Part shown: positions 1 to 11,216 of the stretch, one piece after another
How the letters are laid out: every line of letters begins with the position of its first letter
Numbering within the stretch: position 1 is the stretch's first letter
Assembly: GCA_963969495.1 (NCBI GenBank)
Contig: OZ018318.1
Span: forward strand, 98,897,357 to 98,961,356
Direction: 5' to 3'
From: Ceratothoa steindachneri
Lineage: Eukaryota; Arthropoda; Malacostraca; Isopoda; Cymothoidae
Length of the DNA stretch: 64,000 nt
The notes under the pieces: generated by a model
The model's database searches: none
What the model was told of the DNA's origin: nothing
What the model saw: the letters and a program-made list of their open reading frames with translations, nothing else
Program-made: the position numbers and the translations under genes

Positions 1-557
1 TTACAATTTATAAAATTAATTTATATACATACATGTTTGGAGCTTATAATAATTTGTTGCATTATTATTTTATTTTGTTTGTTTGTTTTTTGCTACATTC
101 TTTAAGTTAACAGATTGATTATGATCTTTTTCTATTCTATATATCACATATTGAATTTCCAGATTAATTACTATATTTTACACGTTATCATCCTGACTTT
201 GTTTTATTCGTAATTACTTTCTTCTTTTTTCTTTTATTGAACAATATTTTATTATTTTATTTAATAATATTATATTATTCTATCAAATTAATTTTACTTA
301 TCCTAGTTTGTTCAGTATTTAACATTTCACTTGTTCCATTTTTTATCATGGTTATTCGCATTCAATCCACATATTTCCTTATTTGTGTTGATTAGTTACT
401 TTTTGGTTATGTGCTTAGTCACTTTATTTATCACTTGTTAATTAATTATTCCTTAGTTATTTGTTTATTCACTTATTAATTTGTTTATATGTGTAGTCAC
501 TTTATTTATCTTCAATTCACTTATCACTTTTAACTTTTAACATTTTCTTTCACTATT
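1..557. other. AT-rich non-coding stretch
   Basis: T-rich and A-rich sequence with no supportable reading frame. A 16-base string, agtcactttatttatc, occurs at 417-432 and again at 495-510 in an otherwise imperfect local repeat. This is where ORF2 of the LINE copy to the right would lie on the minus strand, but no reverse-transcriptase motif is present, so that copy stops at its ORF1. Confidence 0.6.
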
Positions 558-2038
558 AGTTATGGAGGTAGTTTAATTGCCCCACTGACATTTTTCTTTG
601 TCCGGTTCTAACTTTTTTAAAAAAATTCTTCCTGACCTCATGGCAGCACGAACCCGGGATGTAAAACGTGTAATCCGCTATCGTGTGATCTCCAACTGGG
701 AGTTTGCGCGTGGGTGTCCCGAGGACCTGGAAGTTCAGGACCCTGTCGTCGTAGAAGCATCCTTCCTCCAGGATGAACTTCTACTCCGTGAGAGGTATCA
801 CCTGTAACTTTGGGCGTTCTTCTTCCTCTTCTTCGGGTGTTTCCTCCTCTTCCCGTGTTTCCTCTTCTTCTTCAATCTTCCTTTGTCTACCTCTATCCTT
901 TTTGTTTGGATTTTTGTATTCCATTTTTCTTCTATCTCGAACTCTTCCTCAGTAGTAGTGGTTTCTTCTTCTGTTTCGATAGTTTACTTTTTTCGTTTTT
1001 TCCTTCGCTTTTCGGGATTTTTCCTTGGAGATATATTCGATTGTTGTTCATCTTCTTTTGGTGCTTCCTCTTGTTTTTCTGTAATTTCTTTAGCAATATT
1101 TTCCACTGGGTCATCGGCGAATTGTATTTTTAATATTTCTTTAGACGCGGGATTCGGTGGAAACCATAGTTTCTTCCTCACTCTGTTTATTTGCAGAAGA
1201 TAGTTCAAATTCCTCCGCAAACGTTCCGGGGTGAACCAGGTTTGCTAGATGTCCAAACATGATCATTCTCATAATTTCTGTCCCTTCCTTTGGCATTTGT
1301 AGAGTCGTTGCTTGAATTTCAAATTTTCTCGGTGTTGTCGCTGCCTCAAGGTGTGTCCTTGATTTTGCATACTTTTCTTTTTTTCAGTTTTTCCTTTTTC
1401 TCCTGTATTGCTTTCTTCCTGACAAGGCATATCATAGCCACAACATTGTGCTATCCCTTGCAGTTTATGCATTGTGGTTTTTCAGCTCTGCATTCTATCC
1501 ACTCGTGCCCGAGGTTGGAACAGTTGGAGCAGGCGATACTCGTCAGGGGGAAGTCTCTCGTGTTATGTTTTTCGACTGCGTAACACTTTAAGCAACAGTT
1601 AATCGGGATAAATTCTTCTCCCTTAATTTGAGCAGGTGAGACCCTAAGGTAGAACCCTCTCAGTCTTTCGCTCATAGCTCTTTGTGCCATTTCAATGTTT
1701 GCGAACACTACTTTTACTATGTTCTGGGCATTGCCAAATATCTCCACTCTTGTTATTTTTGCCCATTTATGATTGGCACTTAATTCCTCTTTTATTTCAT
1801 CAGTGCAATTGTCAGAAAAGAATGGGTCTAGATAGTCTTCGCAAAATTATAGTTCGTTGAACCAATATATCGTATGGTATTGTGGCTTCCAGACCGATCC
1901 TGTTTCTTCGGAGACCAACTTTTCTACGTCCACCATGATATCGCAGATGGCTGCGTACCCAGAGGGCGTTTCAATTAACCGTAGTAGCGAAATTTTTAGG
2001 GCTCCAAAAATTGGCTGCATGACAGTCACCCTTTTCAT
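558..2038 (-). pseudogene. Jockey-like LINE ORF1 (Gag-like, zinc knuckles), copy 1, broken
   Basis: This is the nucleic-acid-binding first ORF of a non-LTR retrotransposon, expected to coat element RNA. Reading on the minus strand from the ATG at 2038, the N-terminal part (to 1847) is followed in another frame by a segment with two zinc knuckles: a degraded one beginning CLKC and a perfect CX2CX4HX4C (CSNCSNLGHEWIEC). The third knuckle starts CINCKG at about 1455 but is broken by a stop and a frame change, continuing as GYDMPC. A downstream block (about 984-1220) carries LWFPPNP, the counterpart of MWFPENPP in the other copies, then a long Glu/Lys/Arg-rich tail. The C-terminal block (about 560-760) ends in a natural stop near 558. 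There is no ORF2 after it. Family assignment is firm; the copy is dead. Confidence 0.8.
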
Positions 2039-2300
2039 GGTATTGGGATTGGGATATCAAAAGTAATGAATATGTGAGAGAAAAAGATAGGATAGATAGA
2101 AATAATAGTGTCAAAGTAGAGATGATTGATGTGGTGATAGTGATAGGGTAATAATGTCAATGATTTGTACGATGATGAGGCTGTGTGTACCAGGTTGCCT
2201 AGCAATCTCTTTATGTTGCTTTATTTTGATTTATTTTGCATTTATTTATCTTTTATTAGCATAGGAGCCTTTGTTTTTCTTTTTCTCTTCAAAGGTTTAC
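2039..2300 (-). promoter_or_regulatory. 5' leader of LINE copy 1
   Basis: This is untranslated sequence directly upstream (minus strand) of the ORF1 ATG at 2038. It contains GCTAGGCAACCTGGTA and, about 95 bases later, TTCTATCTATCCTATC. The same two blocks with the same spacing recur on the plus strand at 14,262-14,382, which identifies them as a conserved LINE 5' leader. Jockey-type elements carry internal promoters in this position. That a promoter lies here is inferred from the family. Confidence 0.55.
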
Positions 2301-2371
2301 TTCTTTTCGATAGTTTATGATAATTTTGTGCACTCTCGAGTGCTGTATTTTATTTATCTCCTTAATATATT

Positions 2372-2376
<5 letters not shown>

Positions 2377-2438
<62 letters not shown>
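2377..2438. repeat. (TA)n microsatellite at a LINE-LINE junction
   Basis: A 62-base perfect (AT)n tract. On the minus strand it lies between the 3' end of LINE copy 2 (stop at 2543) and the 5' leader of copy 1. The same arrangement is seen at 14,080-14,125. Confidence 0.95.
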
Positions 2439-2441
<3 letters not shown>

Positions 2442-2542
2442 CATTATGAATACACATATATACATTTGATTTTTACTATTATTAAGTAACTAATTTATTT
2501 TCTTAAAAGCTAATTATTCATTTAGGGTCTTTCTCATGTATT

Positions 2543-5276
2543 CTAGCTATATAGTGGTTCGATTTCATCCTGTATATTTTTTCGACTACTTTCAAACCTT
2601 TGCTTAAAGTGTAGTCTCCCGCATTCTCTTTCGGGGGGTATAACTTTATTTATTGTTTTATTTGGTAATTCCTCCTCTAATTGGTGCCATATTTTCTTAG
2701 CACGTTCGTGAAGGAATTGATTGATTGGTTTTAACTTTGCTCTTCGATGTAGTTCTATTGATAGTATTGCTTCCAGTCTTGAGGCGTTAGTTATAAATCT
2801 GGTTGCGGAATTTTGGACTACTTGTAATTTTAACATTGGCGTTTTGAATAAAGTGTTAATCGGGATGACGGAGTACGTTAAAATGGGACAAACTAGGGCT
2901 TGATATAATTTTCTTTTATTTTCCTCATAGAGATTTTTGAATCTTTGTAGAGGAAAGGGTCCTTTTTTGTGTAGCTTTTTGGCTCATATGCGTACTGTAC
3001 CCTTTTTGGAGAATTTTAGGCCGAGTACCTTACCCCCTTCACTGTAGGGGTAGTTGATGTTGTTGGCGGTGATTCGCTACGTCTTCCTTCTGTTCATTGG
3101 TATGATTCGCAATTTTGTGATTTTTGTTTTTATTTTGTGAATCCTCTCGTATTCATTTATATTTATGATCCCTCTGGCAGTGCGCTGTGCGATATCCCTT
3201 GGGTTTTGTCTATCACTGTCGATGATCTGCGTGACATCGTCAGCCAGGTAGAAGGACATCGTGCTTTCCTCTAAGGGTTGTGGGAGGTCCCTGGTGTACA
3301 ATGTGTACAACGTAGGGCTGAGGCACCCACCTTGCGGGACACCCGCTTTTTGAGTGAAAGCACTGCCAGTGTAGTTGTTTATTTTCGCCTTCCTGTCTTC
3401 CAGATAGCTACACAAGATTCTGCTTAGGTTTGTCTCGAGACCAAGTAATATTACTTTTACTTTAAGGCCTGGTACCCATAACTTGTCAAAAGCTTTGGCA
3501 ACATCGCGGAGTGTCAAGTCCACTCTGTCGCCTCTTGCTATATCGACTGCGATTTTCTCGGTAATGAGTGCCAGTGCTGTCTCTGTACCTCGTTTTTTTC
3601 CTGAATCCGTGTTGTTGTTCATTTTGCATATCATTTTCTTCTAGGAAGGTCTTTAGTCTCTCATTAAGTAGTTGTTCCATTAGTTTGCGGATGAATTCCA
3701 ACAGTGAGATCGGTCTATAACTCTCGATGTGGCCCTTGGGTTTTCCGCGTTTGGGAAAGAATAGCAACCTCGCCGTCTTCAAGGCTGGTGGAAAATGCCC
3801 AGTGTTCAGGCATGCATTGAAGATTTGGAGGAGTGCTTGGTGGATATTGGCGGGTGCATTTGTAATGTGTTTCTTAGTGATTTCGCTAATGCCTGGGATT
3901 TTCTGTTTAAACGTTGCTAGGGCTGCTTTAAATTTTACTAGAGTGAAGGGCCTTCCTTCGTTGCTTTGAGAAGGTTGAGGGTTCGTGCTCCCTATCCTGT
4001 AATTCATCTATTATGCGCTCTTCATGGACTACATCGTAATTTTGGTTCTCCGGCGTAATAGAGAAGATCCTAGACCAATGCTCTCAAAAATCTCTCTTCA
4101 ATATCTTTGTTCTCATATATTGTGATTACGCCTTCTTTCAGGTACATCTTGTCTTTAGGTATGGGACTTTTAAGTTTTTGTATTGGTTCCAGAACCTTCT
4201 TGAGGCTCTTTCAATATCCATGTTACTAATGATATTGTCCCATGCTGTGTTGATATTTATTCTGATTAGATTGTTCACTTGATTTCTGAGGTATCTTAAT
4301 TGTGCATACCTTTCTCTACAACTACCATGTCGACGGATTTATTCGAATGTGTTATAAACTTCCTCCATTTTACTTTTGACTTAATCGGTCTATTGGGAGC
4401 ATGGATTGTTCTGTAATTAGTTTTGGGGACGTATAGCCTGTCGGCTTCTATGATGAGGTTTGTAATGTTGTTTAGGTGTGTGTGGGTTTCTTCTAGGAGA
4501 CTTTCTGCAAGGGAAGATATACGGTAATTTTCTAAATGCTAATTATACACGGTCCAGTTGGTCTTTGATAATGCCTTCCTTTGGGGAATTTCAATTTGGA
4601 TAGGCGAGGTTAAATTCTTCGTAATAAGTCCGATATGATCAGAAGGTATTGCGGAGCTGGGAGTGGTGTGAATGTTGAAAGCGAAGTTGGGGTTAGTCAA
4701 TATCATGTCTGGAGTGGTTGAAGACATGTTTGTTACAAATGTGGGGAAATCAGCGCGCTCTCTTTGCACCACCTGCCTCTTCATGAGTAGTTCTAGGGTT
4801 TTTCCATTTCCATTGAAGGCAGTCGTGTATCCAGTAGAGCTGCATCCTGCATTGAGATCCCCTACGAGGATCGCTAAGGATGGTCGGCGTAAGATCTGAA
4901 GGAAGTTCGGGTTTTGGAGGTACGAGCGCCGGGTGGGTTGATATGCCTCGGCTACCACCAGTTCCCTTGTGGTTATTTTTAGTTTAACAGCTATATATGA
5001 CTCTTTTAGATCTCTAATTTTGGAGTAAGAAATTCCCTTTTTTATTCCCATGGCTGTTTAATCAAAGCGTGTATGGGTATAGCTTGCGGTTAAAACTGTG
5101 AAGTTTGGGATTTTGATGTATTCCGTTTATAAGTACATACCGTGTTCGTTTATGATGACTATATCTTGTTAGATTTGTCTAATTATGTTGCAATATATGA
5201 GTTTTTTATCCCTCCATCCATCGACATTTGGAGTAAAGATTTTTAGATTTTAGGGATATTGTACGTTCGGATGCAT
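2543..5276 (-). pseudogene. Jockey-like LINE ORF2 (APE endonuclease + reverse transcriptase), copy 2
   Basis: This ORF encodes the enzyme that nicks target DNA and reverse-transcribes element RNA there. Its ATG (5276) lies just after the ORF1 stop. N-terminal APE-type endonuclease motifs: a FTPNVDGWRDKK block, IINEHG (catalytic Glu), GDLNAG, TTPDMILTN and SDHIGL. The RT follows from about 4000: a GKPKGHIESYRPISLL block, QHGFRKK, then in a second frame AFDKLW, GVPQGGCLSPTLY and the catalytic YLADD. The C-terminal domain around 2543-2836 contains LQVVQNSATRFITNASR. A one-base-type frameshift falls near 3600, and there are gaps between the EN and RT frames (about 4010-4540). The Jockey-like assignment rests on the GVPQG and post-RT motifs. 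It is well preserved but not intact. Confidence 0.88.
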
Positions 5277-5279
5277 TTT

Positions 5280-6799
5280 ATCGTTTGGTGGGTCTTCCAT
5301 TTTTTGTCTTTCTCAGAGTTCGCAGGTGATCTAACATGTCCTGGACGTTTTTTCTTGAATTGGTCAGTAGTGAGATTAAAAATGAATTCGCCGAAATTCC
5401 TATGAGTCCTTGTTTAAGGGCATTATTAATCTCGGTTTCACCATATTTGGAATCGTAATCCCATTTAAATTTCCCTTTGACCAGACCTTCAACAATTTCT
5501 TTTTGTTTTTTAACTAACGGGATTGGTGAGGAGTGAGTTCCTTAAATTTTAATTTTAAAGTTTTCTATATTGTTTGTCTTTGCTTTTTCCTTTTCTTTTT
5601 TAAGTTTTTGTTTCACCAGTTTAATTTGTTTTATGAACTCCAAGTCTTCTTTGTTAATTTCAGTTTCGGTGTCTATTTGTTCTTCTGTCGTTTCTTTTGT
5701 TCCTGTTCAGTTGCCATTGAGATTCTGTACAGGTCGTTGGAAGGCGGGTTTTCGGGAAACCACATAGGTTTTAGGCCATTTTTTGTAAGCATTTTATTTA
5801 GCTCTTCCGAGTATAAACCCGGTTTTGCCATGTTCGCAAAATGTGCGTGAAGAATGCAGAGTATGAGATCTAGCCTCATATTTTTCTCTATATTCACGAT
5901 TGTTTTTTGTTCCTGTGCCAGCCTTGCCGTTGCCGCTGCGTAATTTGTTGTCCTTTTCCTCTCCTTGTCTTCTAACTTTGCAGTCTTTTTGTTCCTTAGT
6001 TTTTCTTTCTTCAGGGGACATGTCATTGAGAGGGTGCGTTGTGGATCTCCACAATCTGCGCATTTTTTTTCTTCACTTTTACAATGTTCCCACCTATGCT
6101 CTGTGCTTAAGCATTCCAAGCATTTTATGCTCTGGAACGTACAGTCTCGGATCGTATGGTCATCGAGTGTGTAGCACTTGAAGCAGACAAAGAGCTAGAC
6201 GAATGTTTTTCTTTCTATCTGGTCAGGTGCTATTTTGGTGTAGAATGCGAGTAGTCGTTTTTCAGCAGCTCGTGACGCCATTTTAGTCTCCTTGAATGTC
6301 GCTTTAAATACGTGACAGTGTTCCTCTCCGTTTTGTATTTTAAAGTTTATTATTTCTTCTATTTTAGTCCATTCTTGATTTTTTTCTATCTCCGCTTTGA
6401 TTTCGTCTGCGAAATGCTCACCTATCCACCGGTCAAGTCTTCTGCAGATTACTGACCTTTTAATTGCGACAGCAGGTAGTACCCTGGCAACTAGCCCTAT
6501 TTTCTAGTTTCTTTACAGTGTTTTCGCTAATTAGGTTGTCGAGGCCCTTTTATGTATCACACAGTGCTACATAGCCATTGTACTGGTCTTTCAGTCGTAG
6601 GACACCCAATCCTTTTTTCGGCGAAGATGGTTTGGAGGGTTTTTTCCCGGTTTGGCTTTGTGCACCGTTCGAGAACCCTAAGTGGGACCCTCTTTAATCC
6701 GTCGGAGTTATCCATTAGGCCAAAGGGGAGCCTGTCCCCCAGTATCAGATGTTCTTCCAATAGATATTTTCCTTTAATTTCGTACCTGTATTTATACAT
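5280..6799 (-). pseudogene. Jockey-like LINE ORF1 (zinc-knuckle Gag-like), copy 2
   Basis: This is the RNA-binding ORF1 of the same element as the ORF2 at 2543-5276. On the minus strand it starts at the ATG at 6799 and ends a few bases before the ORF2 ATG, the usual compact LINE arrangement. The middle part has several stops. The knuckle region is readable: HRWEHCKSEEKKCADCGD, then QRTLSMTCPLKKEK, matching the second and third knuckles of the sister copies. It is followed by NMRLDLILCILHAHFANMAK and MWFPENPPSNDLYR, a block shared with copy 3. The C-terminus matches the copy-3 pattern, including an ALKQGLI-type segment. Its decay is greater than that of ORF2. Confidence 0.8.
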
Positions 6800-7032
6800 A
6801 TTTTTCCAGAAGAAAAATTTAGGTTATTTATATTTATTTTAGAGTGAGGAGTTTTTATCGACTCTTTGGGAACTTCTTGTGCCCGAATTAGGGTTTACTG
6901 CCTTAGATGAGTTAATGGGATGATGATTGATGAATGAATGAACCTGGATGGGATCCTCCGAGGGGTGAAGCATGGCGCACTTTTTGGTGGACGGTGGTTG
7001 AATCAACCAGAGATATTAAATGGCATTAAATG
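6800..7032 (-). promoter_or_regulatory. 5' leader of LINE copy 2
   Basis: Minus-strand sequence upstream of the ORF1 start. It contains TTGATTCAACCACCG and CCTCGGAGGATCCCATCC followed by TTCATTCATCAATCATCA. Similar blocks in the same order lie upstream of copy 3 (9540-9640) and copy 4 (15,890-15,960), so this is a conserved leader and probably the internal promoter region. It differs from the leader of copy 1, implying two subfamilies. Confidence 0.55.
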
Positions 7033-7254
7033 GATTTCAGCCGTGTTTATAGGCGAAACGGTTTGAGCGTTATTCATTCTCTAAAATCTATTTGAGGCTG
7101 ATTGGTCATTTTTTGCAGCGCTTATGTGTAAAACATAAAATTTGCTTTAAATCTCAATGAATAAATTAAACATAAGACTGCCATTAAAAATCTGCTAAAC
7201 CATGATTGGTTTAATTTTGTATAATTATGACTAGAACACTGGTATAACGTTTTC
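7033..7254. other. AT-rich spacer between two LINEs
   Basis: About 220 bases of AT-rich sequence between the 5' end of the minus-strand copy 2 and the start of recognisable plus-strand RT. No reading frame or repeat is visible. Confidence 0.5.
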
Positions 7255-8945
7255 AACATATAACCTCAAGAAAACGAAGATTTTTTTCCCGCGACCATAA
7301 ACTTAAAATAGTTAAAGAGATGGATAGAGACAGTGTAGAAATAACACCCAATCACTTCGCTTCCGATACAGTAATAATGGAACAAAAAGTAGACCCAATA
7401 ACTTGAGGAATTAAAAATTACTCTAAACAACACCAAGCAAAGAGCTCCTGGTGACACAGGGATATCCCGCGAAAACCTGGTAAGAGCGACAGATGAATTT
7501 CTTGCCAAAATAGTAAGAATCTTTAATGCGGCAATAAGCGCCGGGTATTTTCTTGACGCCCTGAAAAGAAGGAAAATAGTATTTTTGCGTAAACCAGGCA
7601 AGTCCCCTGACCACCCAGTAAACTTCAGGCCGATAACCCTACTAGAAACACTGGCCAAACTACGTGAAAAATTGATCGGCAGAAGATTGAGCCAACAGCT
7701 AGAAGACAACAATCTAATTCCTAGCCACCAACACGTATTTAGGAAAGGTAGAAGTACCAAGACGGTACTGGCCGTAATAGTTAAAACAATAGCCAAAGCT
7801 AAATATGACAGAAGCTACACAGATCTGGTATTAAGAGATGTGCAGAAGGCTTTTGATATGGTCTGGAGAATAGGCCTAAAATACAAGATGAAGAGATTAG
7901 GAATTCCACCTTTCCTAACAAAATCCATATGTGACTACATCACAGACCGCACAGCATTCATCAGCATAACAGGATATCAGGGACCCGAATTTGAAACCAC
8001 TCAAGGCCTTCCCCAAAAAGGATGTCTCAGTCAGACGTTATATAGTATATATATACAGGGAACCTTCTAAATCCAATCTACGATAACACCAAATACGTAC
8101 AGTTCGCAGACGACATCTCGATAATCGTTAATATTCAATACAGGCAGCCACCAACGGCAGCCAGAATCATTGCTGCAGAAATCGAGAATATAAATAACTT
8201 TGAAAAAAAGGAAGATAAGGACAAACGCAAACAATTTTACGATTATTCCAATAGGACGAAGAAAAACATCAAGAGTTGCGATAAACGAAAATAAGTACAG
8301 ATACCAAAAGGAGGGCAAGGTATTAGGAGTAAAGATAACTGGTATCAAAAACACACTACCCAAAGAATCAAACTAGCAAAAGCTAACTTAGCGAAACTTT
8401 ATCAGTTGAAAAACCTAAACACAAAGAATATAATCAAAATATACAACCTTCTATGTAAATCAGTACTATTATATCCCGCAATTTCACTCAGCAATCTACA
8501 TAAAACCAATAACGTGAAATTAGAGAGAGTACAAAACAGCAGCGTACTATTAATTACTAATACAAGAAGGAGAGAGCGCAAGAGGCAGATAGATCTGCAC
8601 CATGAAATAGAGATAAAGCCAGTTTATGTATCCCTACATAAAAAAGCGATCAAAATATGGAATAAACTAGAAACACTTCTAGATGAAGATAAAAAAGGTG
8701 AAGATCCCCATAGAACACAGAGCGAACAATAGAGGAAACTTTAGGAGCAGAAAACCGGTAAATGGAGTTAATCCAGTAGCAATGTATAGATAATAGAAGA
8801 TTCACTACAGAATTGCAAATAAAGCAAAGAAGTCACCAAGAAATGCGAAATATTTGAATAGGACTAAAGATATTCTTAGAAGAAGAATAAAGACGTGAGA
8901 GCCCCTACACATTTAACCAAATGATAAGATTATAAAACGTGAAGA
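7255..8945 (+). pseudogene. Non-LTR reverse transcriptase of a second LINE lineage (5'-truncated)
   Basis: This is RT plus the C-terminal domain of an ORF2 protein; the endonuclease and ORF1 are missing, which suggests 5' truncation during insertion. From about 7400: a block with APGDTGIS, then KPGKSPDHPVNFRPITLLET, HQHVFRKGRSTKTVLAVI, DVQKAFDMVW and GLPQKGCLSQTLYSIYIQG. After a frameshift near 8067 come YVQFADDISIIV (the catalytic FADD is present) and a degraded stretch, then LERVQNSSVLLITNTRR and IKPVYVSLHKKAIKIWNKLE to a stop at 8732. It is clearly related to, but well diverged from, the copies on either side (GLPQKG instead of GVPQGG). Confidence 0.82.
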
Positions 8946-9524
8946 TTAGAACTCAAGTCATGGCTGGTCACCCAGCAAATTGCACTAACTCTTACTTATT
9001 CCATTTCACCACTGTGCCCTAAGGATTACTATCCACTCTACTCTAACTATATACTTTTAACTTCTAACCTTTTCAAGACGTAAGACGTAAGGTTTAAGAA
9101 AGAAAACAAAGATCAGAGAATTACAAGGGCATTTTTATAGGTCAAGCTTTGCGAAAGAAATCGACTTCTCTCTAACGCCATCTTTTTTCCCCTACGGGGG
9201 TCATAATTAATTTTATCGATGCCTAAACTCATCTCCCCCTCCGCTTTTACCTTCTAAGGCGTAGCCGTGTGTACTGCCATTCATAACCTAATTCGAAATA
9301 TGCCCGTCGTGAGACAAGGCATAATTCGAGGTGGTTGGGTAAGTAGGTTTGTGGACTAGTCCAATGTGGAACCTTCCGTCATAGGCACCCCAGACAAGAG
9401 ACGAAGCTGCAACCATTGGGGAAGAGTTTTATCTATCCCTGATGGACAGGCAGTGATTATAAATGGACATAAAACCGTATCTATGTGAGCTAGAAGCAGC
9501 CTCGATACCCAACCCCAGAAGAGG
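8946..9524. other. Unassigned stretch upstream of LINE copy 3
   Basis: No supportable gene. The sequence is mixed AT-rich and moderately GC-rich (9280-9520). The GC-richer half may be the distal 5' leader of LINE copy 3, but I see no clear matching block in the other copies. Confidence 0.4.
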
Positions 9525-9785
9525 TGGCACCCCAGGTGGGGGGAGTTGATTCAATCACCACTTACCATAAAGTCCGTCATGAGTCAGCCTTCTGGAGGGC
9601 CTCCCCGGGTTCATCATCTCACTCATCCATCATCTTCACCCAGGCAAATATACCGACTACGCTAAGAATTGTGGGGGTGGGGGGATCATTCGCATTTTTC
9701 ATTAAAAAATTTAAAATACATTTATCTAAGGCAAATCAATAGGTACAAAGAAGAAAAAAACACAAAGAGGCTCTAACGAGCCAAA
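9525..9785 (+). promoter_or_regulatory. 5' leader of LINE copy 3
   Basis: It contains gttgattcaatcacca and a gttcatcatctcactcatcc block similar to the leader of copy 2 on the opposite strand (6860-7030). It ends at the ORF1 ATG at 9786. A G-rich run (gggggtggggggatc) lies near 9672. Confidence 0.5.
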
Positions 9786-11176
9786 ATGGACGACCGTGAA
9801 GGAGCGAAGAGGGTCCTCCCCGGTAAGGAAAAACTATCTCGGGAACAGACCCTGAAGACTATCTACGCAGACATTGGAGTTATACTCCTTATACTAAGGA
9901 CCAACATAATTGATATTTGGCGCTCTGTGACACTGAGAAAGATTTTTACCTCATTATGAGTGAACACGTAGCAAAAAAACTGGAAAAGATCGGCCTCGCA
10001 CCTTGAACTCCACCTGACGTACAGACAAAGAGGTCAGTGATTTGCAGGCTCCTTGACCCTTGGTTCGGTGAACACACGACAAAGGAAATATAGGAGGAAT
10101 TGGAAAAAGGGCAAGACTTGAAAGAAAATTGAAGATGTAATCAAGTTTAAAAATCAAAATGGAGAAGATCAGAGCCATGTCTTCAAAATTATCTTTGGAT
10201 CAACAGAAATAGACGAAAAAGCATCGGAACATGGACTGCTTGCCTTCCACACCAATATTTCCTCAGATCAAATAGAAAGGGAAACATTTGTCTTCGTGCA
10301 AGTCCGCTTCACATGCTATGCCCTCGACCAACCTCCAACTTAAGATTGTAACTATAAAGGAAAGGCATGTTCTGAATGCGCAAGACAGGGACACAGGTGG
10401 GACGAATGCAGGAGCACAGAAAAGAAGTGCTTGAATTGTGAAAATGGGCAGAGAACTCTACCTATGACATGCCCAATAAACACAGAACTAATTCGAAATA
10501 AAAAATTGAAATATACACGGAAAAAGAAAGCAGTAAAAATACTTCCTACGCCTCAGCTACTGCAAACGGAAAAGCCACAACACACGCCGCACAGACCACA
10601 ACGGTGTACATCGAAGGAAGCATGAGACCGGACCTAATCCTTTGCATAATACAAGTCCACTTTGTCAATATGGCGAAACCAGGCTCATATGCAAAGGAAT
10701 TCAACACTATGCTAGAGAAAAACGGGCTAAAGAAGATGTGGTTCCCGGAGAACCCACCCTCGAGCGAGCTATACAAATTTAATATGACTCCAAAAGAGAA
10801 TGCAGAAAACACAATCCCTGAACAAGACAAAAATGAAATGGACACCGAGTCTGAGGAACAATCCACTGAAAAGGAAACCACAAAGACGAACCCTTAAAAG
10901 ACAAAACTAAAGGTGATCACTCAGGATCTTAACAACAAAGTTTACAGATTCCATACTAACCCAATACCCAAACGATACAAACAAAATAAAATTGTTGACG
11001 GACTAATCAAAGGAAAATACAGATGGGCGTATGAAGCAGACGCTAACGAAACCGGTGTTCATAATGCACTAAAACAGGGAATGATTCATATTGCCCCAGA
11101 ATCGTGCTACAACATCTCAAACGGAGAGTTAAAAAAGAAAATAAATGGACGCACTCGATCTCCAGGCCGCCCATAA
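9786..11176 (+). pseudogene. Jockey-like LINE ORF1 (zinc-knuckle Gag-like), copy 3
   Basis: The start at 9786 gives an N-terminus MDDREGAKRVLPGKEKLS read openly for about 55 codons before the first stop. The knuckle region at 10,310-10,500 reads FTCYALDQ (first knuckle, degraded), then CSECARQGHRWDEC (perfect CX2CX4HX4C) and CLNCENGQRTLPMTCP (third knuckle). After it: MRPDLILCIIQVHFVNMAKP and MWFPENPPSSELYKF, the family-specific block, then an acidic Lys/Glu tail to 10,897. The last segment (10,913-11,176) contains NKVYRFHTNPIPKRYKQNK and ALKQGMIHIAPESCYNI. Frameshifts separate the parts. It is the best guide to the domain order of this ORF1 family. Confidence 0.83.
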
Positions 11177-11216
11177 AAAATAAAGTCCGGAAGAGACCTT
11201 AAATAAAGAAACCAAC

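Noticed and set aside
810..1220. Ser/Phe-rich plus-strand and Lys/Glu-rich minus-strand frames as separate genes
   Set aside because: The minus-strand reading is the low-complexity tail of LINE ORF1, and the plus-strand frames are its shadow.
2271..2489. Open frames with repeated Ile-Tyr (also near 14.1, 23.5, 36.1 and 37.7 kb)
   Set aside because: They are translations of (TA)n microsatellites and have no coding support.
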